NCBI GenBank assembly: GCA_949152475.1
Contig: OX424570.1
Coordinates: forward strand, 3,584,181 to 3,648,180
Source of the DNA: Terebella lapidaria
Lineage: Eukaryota; Annelida; Polychaeta; Terebellida; Terebellidae
Direction of reading: 5' to 3'
Length of the DNA: 64,000 nt
Shown here: positions 51,101 to 57,484 of the stretch, one piece after another
Layout of the letters: each line of letters starts with the position of its first letter
How positions within the stretch are numbered: the first letter of the stretch is position 1
Notes under the pieces: generated by a model
The model's input: only the letters and a program-made list of their open reading frames with translations
What the model was told of the DNA's origin: nothing
The model's database searches: none
Program-made: the position numbers and the translations under genes

Positions 51101-54100
51101 ATTTATCATTTCCTATATGTTCACAATTAATTCCTAAGCTGTAAAGTCGCTAATAAGCAAGATATTGGCCATTTTGTCCTGTGACCTTGAAAATAAGTCA
51201 AAGGTCAAATTCAAGGTCACGAGGATTTTCAGCATATATCATTTCCTATATGTTCACAATTGATTCCTAAGCTGTAAAGTCGCTAATAAGCAAGATATTG
51301 GCCATTTTGTCCTGTGACCTTGGAAATAGGTCAAAGGTCAAATTCAAGGTCACGAGCATTTTCAGCATATATCATTTCCTATATGTTCACAATTGATTCC
51401 TAAGCTGTAAAGTCGCTAATAAGCAAGATACTAGCCATTTTGTCCGGTGACCTTGAAAATGAGGTCAAAGGTCAAATTCAAGGTCACGAGAATTTTCAGC
51501 ATATATCATTTCCTATATGTTCACAATTGATTCCTAAGCTGTAAAGTCGCTAATAAGCAAGATATTGGCCAATTTGTCCTGTGACCTTGAAAATGAGGTC
51601 AAAGGTCAAATTCAAGGTCATGAGAATATTCAGCATATATCATTTCCTATATGTTCACAATTGATGCCTAAGCTGTAAAGTCGATAATAAGCGAGATATT
51701 AGCAATTTTGTCCTGTGACCTTGGAAATGAGGTCAGGGTCAAATTCAAGGTCATGAAAATATTCAGCATATCTCATTTCTTATATGTTCACAATTGATTC
51801 CTAAACTGTAAAGTCGATAATAAGCGAGATATTAGCCATTTTGTCATGTGACCTTGAAAATGAGGTCAAAGGTCAAATTCAAGGTCACGAGAATATTCAG
51901 CATATATCATTTCTTATATGTTCACAATTGATTCCTAAGCTGTAAAGTCGATAATAAGCGAGATATTAGCCATTTTGTCCTGTGACCTTGAAAATGAGGT
52001 CAAAGGTCAAATTCAAGGTCACGAGAATTTTCAGCATATATCATTTCCTATATGTTCACAATCGATTCCTCAGCTGTAAAGTCGCTAATAAGCAAGATAT
52101 TGGCCATTTTGTCCTGTGACCTTGAAAATGAGGTCAAAGCTCAAATTCAAGGCCACGAGAATATTCAGCATATATCATTTCCTCTATGTTCACAATTGAT
52201 TCCTAAGCTGTAAAGTCGATAATAAGCGAGATATTAGCAATTTTGTCCTGCGACCTTGGAAATGAGGTCAAAGGTCAAATTCAAGGTCACGAAAATATTC
52301 AGCATATATCATTTCCTATATGTTCACAATTGATTCCTAAACTGTAAAGTCGATAATAAGTGAGATATTAGCCATTTTGTCAAGTGACTTTGAAAATGAG
52401 GTCAAAGGTCAAATTCAAGGTCACAAGAATATTCAGCATATATCATTTCCTATATGTTCACAACTAATTCCTAAGCTGTAAAGTCGATAATAAGCGAGAT
52501 ATTAGCCATTTTGTAATATGACCTTGAAAATGAGGTCAAAGGTCAAATTCAAGGTCACAAGAATATTCAGCATATATCATTTCCTATATGTTCACAATTG
52601 ATTCCTAAGCTGTAAAGTCGATAATAAGCGAGATATTAGCAATTTTGTCCTGCGACCTTGGAAATGAGGTCAAAGGTCAAATTCAAGGTCACGAAAATAT
52701 TCAGCATATATCATTTCCTATTTGTTCACAATTGATTCCTAAACTGTAAAGTCGATAATAAGCGAGATATTAGCCATTTTGTCATGTGACCTGTATTCAG
52801 CATATATCATTTCCTATATGTCCACAATTCATTCCTAGTCTCTAATTTCAATATTAAGTGAGATATTAGGCTTAATGTGTCCCATTATAAAGCATAGGAG
52901 AATTTAACATGGGAAAGTCCCATTTGGGCTGAGTTTGGGCCCAAAATGGCCCACTTCGAGCGATTCAAGGGCAACGAAATTTATACATGTCACAGGGGTA
53001 CATAGGAGGAGTGTCATGCATCAATAAGAAAAAAAGTTACTGAACAGATTTTGAGAAAACCACCGTCGAAGTCCAAAATTGGCCATTTTTCGACGAAAAC
53101 GGCCGCTCTGACCTTGAAACCAAGGTCAAAGGTCAAATTCAAGGTCACGACAATATTCAGCATATATCATTTCCTATATGTCCACAATTGATTCCTAGTC
53201 TCTAATCTCAATATTAAGTGAGATATTAGGCTTAAAAGGTACCATTATAAAGCATAGGAGAATTTAACATGGGAAAGTCCCATTTGGGCCGAGTTTGGGC
53301 CAAAATGGCCCACTTCGAGCGATTCAAGCGCAACGAAATTTATAGACATCATAGAAGTACATATGAGGAGTCTTATGTATCAAAGAGAAAAAAAGTTACT
53401 GAACAGATTTTGAGAAAATGGCCGCCAAAGTCCAAACTCAGGCCTTTTTCGTCGAAAACGGTCGCCATTTTGAAGAAAAAGCGAAAATCAAAAAACTAAA
53501 AAATACCTCCTTCTTGAATTATTTTTAAGTATTTTTCTGCAAAATTTCAGAAAAATTCGCCCGTAAACAAAAAAGATAAAAATGTGGACGACGACGACGA
53601 CGACGACGACGGACGACGACGGACGACGGACGACGGACGCAACGCCATGCCAATAGGTTATCGGACCATAGGTCCGGTAACCTAATTATGTTATTTGTGG
53701 TGAAAGTTCTACTCTTTATTCGACATTTGTTCGATTCATATTTATTTAATATATTTATTTAATCCTTGAAGACAGTTACATGTGCATGTATCATAATGCA
53801 CTTCCATCATAACGTTCAAATGTTCAGTCACTGATTGTTGTTGCAGGTTCAATGGTCAAGCGAGAGAAGGTATCAAGGCCTTGGAAGACATTCACCAGAG
53901 GGCGCTGTATGAACTGTATCCCGATGTACTCCTGGTGAGTGAGCCTATCATTGGAATTCAAACATTTGTATGCTAAACTGTGATAAAGTATACTTTAAAG
54001 TATACTTTGTATTAACAGCTTGATAAATTAGTTTATAATTTCCAATATATATCTTGGTTATTAATTGTGATATTTCTGATGTTAGTTTCAAAGTGTTGTT

Positions 54101-56578
54101 GAATGAAAAAAATGGAACATTTATGACTCCAAGAATATCTTTCATCAGGTGACAAATGCGATCAAGAACTCGCTGATGTTTAACCCGTCAGGACAACCCC
54201 ACGATGGGCCGATGGGCATTAGCATCGCACTCTCACCCAGCCAAAACAGCCCGGCCTTCTCGAAAAGTGCCATCACAAATGCGTCATTCCGTACCAAGAA
54301 ACTCCCAGGTTTGTAGTCTTGTGAGGTCCTGTTATATCAAACATCTCCCACACTGACTTTATGATGATATATTCTGTACTTTGTTTTCAGCTTTACAAGT
54401 TTTGGTTTCAGAAAAAATAAAATGCATACATTGGTCATATTCAGTTTATCTCTTTATGGCAGTATGTGTTATTTTAGTGTTCCACCATTGAAAGCCTCTA
54501 AATAAATTTCACTGAAAACAAACACAAAGAAAACAACAGCAGAACAAGACTAGCCAAATATTGCAGACGACATAGACGCATTATCTGATGACGACGACGG
54601 TGTGCGATCCTCACACCGCCCGCCTTCGTACCCCGGCTCCCCGACCCACGCGCCCCTCTCCCGCGAGGAAACCCTCCTCTTAGACCTTCACCTGGGCCAC
54701 AATGAGGTCCTCGACTACTGCGACCGTGAGCTGTCCGAGCAGCAGGCCCTGCTTGCCCGTCTGGAGGCGGAGAGAGAGACGGCCAGCCGGGCCACCTCAG
54801 GGGAGAGGTCAAAGGTCAGACGGTCCTCATCCAGGGAGTCCGGCGGGAAAGGGAGGTCAAAGGTGAACCGGTCCACATCGCGTGACTCCGACAAGGGGCG
54901 GGGGTCACTTCGCAGGGAGAGGGGGAGAGGTTCCCGGCGCAAGAAGAGTGGTAACCATGGCAAATTATAGGATAGGGCCAAGGGGTGCTAGAAGTTTGAT
55001 TGGAAACAAATCAATGAATAGAATATTTGATTCATTACTTTCTATAGAACAGTTCATATGTCATTATATAATACATATCATAATATGGTGATGGGTATTG
55101 CAGAATCCTACAATTGAAATCAACTGAATTGAAACAGAAACCATGATTACATGTATTTAGATTAGCTATACAGCTGTACATGTATCTAAGGGTACTGGGC
55201 AATGATAAAAATAACAATCGATTCTCAACGTGAAAGTTTAAAAAAGTTATGTGAATCGTTTGCCATGTATGACATTACATAATATGTTAAGTTTGTTGTT
55301 CCCTTAAACTTAAGTATACATGTATGTTACGTAAGCTATACATTTCAATCCAATCATGCTTGATTTGGATTTCAGTTATTACTAGACTTTGTTTGCATTG
55401 AAGTGCCTTGTTTGTTACGCCATGACAATGATTAATTTGTCATTTCTCTACTTGATGCAACTTCTACAGAATAAGCCAGCAGGAAAATCAAACTTAATTC
55501 TGATACAGCTTTTCAGAATGTTTTGTTTGAATACCCGGTAAAATCAGTTCCTTGTTTCTGATGATTTGAACACAATAATTCTGCTTGCACTCTTTGTTTA
55601 TACATGAATGTATTTTAGTTTCAACAACAAATTACCAACAACGAATTGTTTGAATACAAAATATTTTCAAAAACTGATATATATGTTTTTCTCATGTTTC
55701 GCATTTTCGATATTTTAACTTCGTTGATTTGTTTTACTGCTCAATATGATGACCGAGATAAATTCACAATTGTGAATACTTAGTATGTCTTGTGTGATTG
55801 TTTCATTATACAGGTCTGATGTACACATTTATATTTATACATTTTTTACACTGACCTTACCCCCCCCACCCCCCCCCCCCCCCCCCCACCCCCCTAAACA
55901 GAGGACATTGACGTCCCCGATGATGACACTTCCGGCTCCAAGCCCCCGTCTGCCGGTGTGACTGACCACCCTCCACATTATGATGATGTCGTCCAACAGA
56001 ACGGCCCTGAAGACAAGGCCACATCTTCCAAAATCAGTGCGGCCAAACTCGGCAAGCCGCTGAAGTCCATCATGAAAAAAGGCAGTACGGCGAGCGAGAA
56101 ACAAGACAAGGCTGAGAAAACCAAGAAGAAAGATGCAGACGGGAAGAAGGAGCGTAAAGCGGGATCTCTGATTGTCACATCGACTTCCGGAGTTGACCAC
56201 CAAGATTCACACAGCCCCAAGAACCCCAAACATTCCATATCCGTGTCGACGGGTCTGGGGAACTCCGCCAGCCAGAACGGAGTCTCGTCAGGCGACGCCG
56301 CGGACCCCTCGATGGTCGGAGTCTCCGTGATCCGAAGCTCGTCCTCCGCGACTGGCCGCACCTTCCAGATGGTCGACTACATCGACTTGAAGAACAGCAA
56401 CCAGGCGCCCAGTCACAAGCGAGCGTCCAGCCTATCAGAGGACAGCACCGGGTCGTCAGCCAATCAGAACAAGACGAGCCAATCGCGGGAAGTCAGCGTT
56501 ACTAGTAACCACGACTTGGATGGGCTGGAGTATGAGTTCGCAGAACAAGACGAGGACAGTATAGATACAGCTCTGTGA
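6116..56578 (+). CDS. FAM126: Hyccin (FAM126 family), 12 coding exons, 704 codons
   Basis: Hyccin is a cytosolic scaffold that binds TTC7 and stabilises the PI4KA complex, which EFR3 anchors at the plasma membrane to make PI4P. The twelve exons join in frame with GT/AG introns. The N-terminal helical domain (about residues 1-350) aligns with vertebrate hyccin from memory of the family. Markers are VCHQLFKFYRCG, LLGVYNL, PSVYHE, TESALLKHH, LLNGVYFTM and YELYPDVLL. After residue 351 comes a long low-complexity tail with an acidic DDIDALSDDDDG, an Arg/Ser/Lys-rich stretch and the terminus DTAL, which fits a class I PDZ ligand. At 704 residues it is longer than vertebrate FAM126A or B (about 520-530), with the extra length in the tail. 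Exon assembly is direct, but tail splicing is less certain because no transcript is available. Confidence 0.88.
6433..8963 (+). mobile_element. Family 1 element H2 (2.5 kb, nested in H1)
   Basis: The head AGGTTACCGGACC-TAT-GGTCCGATAACCT forms a near-perfect hairpin and is followed by a CGTCCGTCGTC tract. The body has repeated AAAATGGCGGCC segments, then a long 134-bp tandem array. The end has TCCGGTAACCT, the inverted complement of the head, and the tail hairpin TAGCCCATTGGGCTA-A. It is inserted in the T-run of H1's GGAGGTATTTTTTAG. Confidence 0.75.
6890..8790 (+). repeat. 134-bp tandem array with nuclear-receptor-type motifs (H2)
   Basis: The phrase GTGACCTTGAATTTGACC recurs with 134-bp spacing (7311, 7445, 7579, 7713 and on). 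In each unit, TGACCTTGA, TGACCTTTGACCT and TCAAGGTCA occur in that order within about 40 bases. TGACCTTTGACCT is the complement of the DR1 consensus AGGTCAAAGGTCA. About a dozen units are present, with a few diverged ones at the right end. Confidence 0.85.
9463..10935 (+). mobile_element. Family 1 element H5 (1.5 kb, nested in H4)
   Basis: A complete short-subfamily copy: hairpin head, long CGTCGTCCG tract, body, about seven 134-bp units and tail CCTTGGCCTAA. Its array mostly has TGACCTCTGACCTC, a DR1 with a G spacer on the other strand. It closely resembles H9 and the reconstructed H1, so the three form one subfamily. Confidence 0.72.
12032..14202 (+). mobile_element. Family 1 element H6 (2.2 kb, nested in H4)
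   Basis: The head at 12032 follows a CTTTTT run, and the tail ends CCCATTGGGCTAA at 14202. The array (about 12540-14110) has roughly eleven 134-bp units, most with perfect TGACCTTTGACCT. The last 210 bases are included in the downstream 947-bp duplication. Confidence 0.73.
13993..14939 (+). repeat. 947-bp direct tandem duplication, unit 1
   Basis: The sequence from 13993 to 14939 recurs at 14940-15886 with an offset of exactly 947 bases. Three predicted translations inside it are identical in both copies. The unit spans the end of H6, the end of H4 and the first part of H3's body, so it arose after those insertions. I saw no differences between the two copies. Confidence 0.85.
14940..15886 (+). 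repeat. 947-bp direct tandem duplication, unit 2
   Basis: This is the second copy of the unit. After it, the subfamily 1b body continues normally (AATTGGCACTTTCAAATGGG), whereas the first copy jumps at AATTGGC to the start of the repeat. The breakpoint shares only the bases GC or GGC. Confidence 0.85.
16854..19769 (+). mobile_element. Family 1 element H7 (2.9 kb, nested in H1)
   Basis: The head starts five bases after H3's tail, in the same T-run. The head loop differs slightly (GGACCTTTGGTCC). The body module with GTTTTCGTCGAAAAATGG is repeated about three times before the 134-bp array (about 18000-19700). The tail is CCCTTGGGCTAA at 19769. Immediately after it, H1 resumes (TTTTCTTTCTGATACATAAG). 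Confidence 0.7.
20874..22321 (+). mobile_element. Family 1 element H9 (1.45 kb, nested in H8)
   Basis: A complete short-subfamily copy with hairpin head, CGTCGT tract, body, about seven units and tail CCTTGGCCTAA. It interrupts H8 within CCACATTTTTATCTTT, which is direct evidence of insertion into a T-run. Confidence 0.75.
23806..23985 (+). repeat. 180-bp inverted duplication, left arm
   Basis: This body segment of H8 is repeated in inverted orientation at 24919-25098. Both arms are 180 bases and share private variants such as GTGACATTATAAAT and CAAATGTGACTTTCCC. I saw one mismatch (TCGGCCC against TTGGCCC). Confidence 0.8.
24919..25098 (-). repeat. 180-bp inverted duplication, right arm, at the RT junction
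   Basis: The inverted copy of 23806-23985 ends exactly where the truncated RT sequence begins (AAAGTTGCACAAAAATCC). It looks like filler made when the retroelement inserted, through template switching to nearby DNA, though a separate inversion is possible. Confidence 0.75.
25099..26440 (+). mobile_element. 5'-truncated RT retroelement (Penelope-like?)
   Basis: This 1.34-kb insertion interrupts a family 1 array, which resumes near 26441 with TCTTTGACCTCATTTCC. It holds one open RT frame and a 235-base 3' part beginning TTTTGGGGAATTCATGACGG. That 3' part resembles sequence I associate with abundant bivalve repeats. I see no poly-A tail, LTR or endonuclease domain in the retained part. Confidence 0.65.
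25100..26206 (+). CDS. Reverse transcriptase, 5'-truncated
   Basis: This is a 368-codon open frame to TAA at 26204-26206. RT motifs are clear: motif A FDFSTLYTTIPH, motif B GIPMGTNCAPLLADLF and the catalytic motif C YIDDV. A conserved C-terminal region (DKRDDFNFSIVNFPFL, then SPAYGVFVSQLIRY) follows. The frame begins at the junction with the inverted repeat and its first codon is TTG, so the true N-terminus is missing. The motifs suggest the Penelope-like side of RT diversity, but no GIY-YIG endonuclease is present, so the clade is uncertain. The lack of stop codons suggests a recent insertion. Confidence 0.75.
   Translation: MHKNPHKQRYISGSASCSTKALSKILTTILSKIKQGLQKYSETIYSRSGINQMWILKNSKSLLEYLHAHTLSKVTSIKTFDFSTLYTTIPHSELKSQLKKLINNSFFSKKGQRRYHYIVVKYNTAYFVKGDSDAPYKYTEIDVVNMVNFLIDNIFVEFGGRIFQQTIGIPMGTNCAPLLADLFLYSYESDFIQHLQRGGSKKLTFIFNFTFRYIDDVLSLNNPKFGDYLDIIYPKELEIKDTTESATFSNYLDLRLEIDNDSNLSTRLYDKRDDFNFSIVNFPFLSSNIPMSPAYGVFVSQLIRYSRASCKYEDFVYRSAQLVSKLLRQGYVLPRLIAAFKKFYGRHHDLVDKYSKSMSAMQLDLFSC
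26441..27060 (+). repeat. Resumed 134-bp array of H8
   Basis: About four units with TGACCTTTGACCT or close variants, then the diverged end module (TTTGGTGATCTAGAATTTAACC) and the subterminal repeat before the tail at 27120. The subterminal repeat here reads TCAGGTAACCT, one base off the usual TCCGGTAACCT. Confidence 0.75.
27122..29736 (+). mobile_element. Family 2 HINE-like element, copy 2
   Basis: A 2.6-kb copy inserted directly at the end of H8 (GGGCTAAT-TGTATCCCC). It has the same head, triplet tract (longer here), 168-bp, 132-bp and 121-bp arrays, subterminal inverted repeat, 3' hairpin and TCTAGT terminus as copy 1. Its 121-bp array has fewer units. The flanks are T on both sides. Confidence 0.78.
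29737..31546 (+). other. End of hyccin intron 1, no gene seen
   Basis: Mostly unique AT-rich sequence. I see no supported exon, RNA gene or complete element. The small open frames (for example 30053-30277) have no recognisable features. Confidence 0.5.
31547..31651 (+). CDS. FAM126: Hyccin coding exon 2
   Basis: It follows the acceptor TTGCAG and ends GAG before GTAATA, phase 0 on both sides, 35 codons. It begins ALPDREIHTYANTV and contains LIDGLYSLFEDE, matching the hyccin segment just before the VCHQLF motif. Confidence 0.85.
31859..31993 (+). CDS. FAM126: Hyccin coding exon 3
   Basis: Forty-five codons between TTTCAAAG and GTGAGG, phase 0. It encodes VLDPVCHQLFKFYRCG and a following hydrophobic helix. 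This is the best-conserved hyccin motif (PVCHQLF.FYR) and the strongest single piece of evidence for the family. Confidence 0.92.
31994..34929 (+). other. Hyccin intron 3
   Basis: Unique-looking intronic sequence apart from the small inverted-repeat element at 32472-32811. The open frame at 33654-34082 antisense is not supported as coding. Confidence 0.5.
32472..32811. mobile_element. Small inverted-repeat element (MITE-like)
   Basis: The ends GTGACATCAGTTGAGGCAGA (32472-32491) and TCTGCCTCAACTGACGTCAC (32792-32811) are complementary at 19 of 20 positions. The inside is non-coding. I could not see a target-site duplication, so this could be a chance or old foldback. Confidence 0.45.
34930..34974 (+). 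CDS. FAM126: Hyccin coding exon 4 (15 codons)
   Basis: A very short exon between TTTCCAG and GTAAGA, phase 0. It encodes RSSGIEACLLGVYNL, matching the hyccin GCIEALLLGVYNL segment. Its small size would make it easy for gene predictors to miss. Confidence 0.85.
35333..35375 (+). repeat. Relic of a HINE-like 3' end
   Basis: The stretch GGGGGATACAGCTGTGCAGT ... CTGTCTAGT has the same order as the family 2 terminus (GGGGGATACACCC, a hairpin, GCGTCTAGT) but a different hairpin sequence. A closer relative lies at 41208-41252. Both look like ends of a third, related family whose bodies are absent here. Confidence 0.4.
35784..36174. mobile_element. MITE-like element with poly-A/AGTATTATGGT ends
   Basis: The left end AAAAAAGTATTATGGTACTG pairs with the right end CAGAACCATAATACTTTTTT, with one mismatch. 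About 390 bases, non-coding. The A/T-run ends hide the exact boundary. Confidence 0.5.
37336..40123 (+). mobile_element. Family 2 HINE-like element, copy 3
   Basis: A 2.8-kb copy with the full set of head, short triplet tract, 168-bp, 132-bp and 121-bp arrays, subterminal repeat, hairpin and TCTAGT end. It is flanked by GTAAT on the left and TGCTGC on the right, fitting insertion between two Ts. Its internal order and the 29-bp partial duplication match copy 1 closely. Confidence 0.78.
40124..47797 (+). other. Hyccin intron 4, second part
   Basis: Seven and a half kilobases without a supported exon. It holds a TA microsatellite (about 40520), poly-C or poly-G runs (about 40587, 40900, 40932, 41442, 46268 and 46587), an AAT run (45801) and a relic element end at 41208-41252. 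A relatively GC-rich segment, 41690-42130, has open frames on both strands but no recognisable protein. Confidence 0.5.
41208..41252 (+). repeat. Relic of a HINE-like 3' end
   Basis: AGGGATACACCC is followed by GGTAATCTGTGATGACCGG and CTGTCTAGTT. This mirrors the family 2 end (subterminal repeat, hairpin, TCTAGT) with different hairpin bases. No matching head was found nearby. Confidence 0.4.
47798..47878 (+). CDS. FAM126: Hyccin coding exon 5
   Basis: Twenty-seven codons between GATACAG and GTGAGT, phase 0. It encodes EVVGDDGRPIVKTYTIPTL followed by AVPSVYHE, matching the conserved (F/Y)TIPSL..PSVYHE of hyccin. Confidence 0.9.
47879..48375 (+). other. Hyccin intron 5
   Basis: A short AT-rich intron. 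Nothing else is seen. Confidence 0.6.
48376..48497 (+). CDS. FAM126: Hyccin coding exon 6
   Basis: It starts after ACCGACAG with PPSLATLALTESALLKHH, matching the hyccin MALTESAL region, and ends AACAG before the weak donor GTTCGT, phase 2. That donor is the least canonical in the gene. The frame and the NR junction to exon 7 support it. Confidence 0.82.
48639..48734 (+). CDS. FAM126: Hyccin coding exon 7
   Basis: Ninety-six bases between ATTTGCAG and GTAATA. Read from phase 2 it gives LMTLTNILNLYNADIGNL and ends LCKLTSR, aligning with the hyccin LTFLLLCYN...LCQICSR helix pair. The longer open frame visible in another phase here is a shadow. Confidence 0.85.
48735..50223 (+). other. Hyccin intron 7
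   Basis: AT-rich intron with a poly-C stretch near 49261-49275. No element or RNA gene is recognised. Confidence 0.55.
50224..50403 (+). CDS. FAM126: Hyccin coding exon 8
   Basis: It runs from after CCCGACAG to CACCAT before GTAAGT, 180 bases. It encodes a variable Ser/Asn-rich loop (NLTDNENSPSSLGDSGSSSN), then IPLSSAFLVELLNGVYFTM, which matches the conserved IP(V/L)S..F...LL.G(I/V)YF helix. Confidence 0.9.
50503..53683 (-). mobile_element. Family 1 element on the minus strand, uninterrupted (3.2 kb)
   Basis: This is the cleanest full copy in the window and the best reference for the family. Read on the minus strand it runs from head AGGTTACCGGACC (right end, 53683) through a CGTCGT tract and body to a 134-bp array (about 50760-52790 and further body modules to 53230). 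It ends with the subterminal TCCGGTAACCT and tail hairpin at 50503. It sits in hyccin intron 8, opposite to the gene. Most units have AGGTCAAAGGTCA reading on the + strand. Confidence 0.8.
50760..52790 (-). repeat. 134-bp array with DR1 motifs in hyccin intron 8
   Basis: About fifteen units. On the + strand each unit reads TGACCTTGA, then GAGGTCAAAGGTCA, then TTCAAGGTCA, that is, one direct repeat flanked by two extended half-sites. A few units have lost one motif (for example near 51736 and 52138). Confidence 0.82.
53847..53934 (+). CDS. FAM126: Hyccin coding exon 9
   Basis: Eighty-eight bases between TTGCAG and GTGAGT. It encodes FNGQAREGIKALEDIHQRAL followed by YELYPDVLL, matching hyccin's YNG.W..A..ALDDI..RA..ELYPE.LL. 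Confidence 0.9.
54149..54308 (+). CDS. FAM126: Hyccin coding exon 10
   Basis: It starts VTNAIKNSLMFNPSGQPHDGP, matching the end of the conserved domain (VANAIK.SLP.GP), and continues into a Ser-rich linker. It is 160 bases, phase 0 to phase 1, with the donor GTTTGT. Confidence 0.85.
54567..54950 (+). CDS. FAM126: Hyccin coding exon 11 (charged tail)
   Basis: It follows TATTGCAG and starts with an acidic cluster (DDIDALSDDDDG). A predicted helix (EETLLLDLHLGHNEVLDYCD) and then a long Arg/Ser/Lys-rich stretch follow. It ends AAGAGTG before GTAACC, phase 1, and joins the next exon in frame. The tail is not alignable by eye to vertebrate hyccin. GC content is well above that of the introns, which supports coding. 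Confidence 0.75.
54951..55901 (+). other. Hyccin intron 11
   Basis: AT-rich intron, nothing recognised apart from the poly-C tract at its 3' end. Confidence 0.6.
55859..55896 (+). promoter_or_regulatory. FAM126: Near-pure poly-C tract at the acceptor of exon 12
   Basis: Just upstream of the TAAACAG acceptor is a run of about 35 C residues interrupted by only two A residues. It occupies the position of the polypyrimidine tract. Splicing factors usually prefer U-rich tracts, so this is an unusual acceptor. It is also a likely site of length polymorphism. Confidence 0.6.
55902..56578 (+). CDS. FAM126: Hyccin coding exon 12 with stop codon
   Basis: It starts after CCCCTAAACAG with EDIDVPDDDTSGSKPPSAG and runs 225 codons including TGA at 56576-56578. 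The sequence is Ser/Lys-rich and probably disordered, with an acidic end (EYEFAEQDEDSIDTAL). The last residues, TAL, fit a class I PDZ-binding motif. Confidence 0.82.
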
Positions 56579-57226
56579 TAGGGAGGATAGTGTTTTATCC
56601 ATAATATGCTGTTAAAATATCATGCAATAAATCGACAGTTGTTACTTAGACATTGTACATGTAGATTAAATAGACAGTGATATGTACAGGAGGTAACTAC
56701 ATATTGAATATCTTTTGTTAATTACTTTTTCATTGTCAAATTCAGGAATTGTGTTTACTCATTTACATGTATCGATCCTTCTGTGTACATAGTCGATGAT
56801 AAATTTCATTTTTCGCTGTATACATGCATACAACATGGGCAAAGCCGATCATGACAAAGCCACTGAAATATTGATTCAGACCCATACTCATAATTTAATT
56901 TGTATGTATTCAAAGTTATGTTGCTCTAGTTCAGTTAATTTCACATGGACATTTACTCTATTTCATGGTGTTCCTAAATTAGTGGCTCATGCTGAAAAAT
57001 TTTGTATAATTCCAAGGATCATATGCTTGCATTTGTATTTTGTTTATTGATAACACAATTTTCTTCCCAAAGTTTCATAATTATTGATTTGTCTCTATGA
57101 TAATAAATGTTAGCATGTATTTGATCTGAATACTTCCTGTATATTTCTCCCATTTATAATTTATTGTGTATATATCGAGGAATATTGATGAGGTCTTCTA
57201 CCACATGTAATTCTGTCTTAACGATG
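56579..57226 (+). other. FAM126: Hyccin 3' UTR and downstream flank
   Basis: AATAAA at 56626-56631 is a possible poly(A) signal about 50 bases after the stop. A second lies at 57102-57107. No coding sequence is supported. The DIRS element starts at the right edge, so any 3' UTR longer than about 650 bases would read into it. Confidence 0.55.
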
Positions 57227-57243
57227 CAGTTATATGCCTATAT

Positions 57244-57393
57244 CTTACCTCCAAAACACATTACGGGTTATGGCTTATTAGCCTTACTGACATAGGAGTT
57301 CTCCATAGAGAGAACCCCATTTGGAAAATGGGCTAGACAATGAATTGTCCAAGCCACTAACCCACGTGACCGGATGGTGACGTCATTCTCGTC
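57244..57393 (+). repeat. DIRS left inverted terminal repeat (150 bp)
   Basis: It starts CTTACCTCCAAAACACATTA and ends ATTCTCGTC. It is the reverse complement of 63556-63705 over 150 bases, and I saw no mismatches. About 17 further bases at the outer left end are not part of the repeat but are represented in the internal complementary region. Confidence 0.9.
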
Positions 57394-57484
57394 TCCTATG
57401 GCTGCTCTACCACATTGGATTTGCCTTGCTGACATAACTTTGCGAATATTTTAGTTTTCATCGTCTTACGAACACTTTCTTTGC

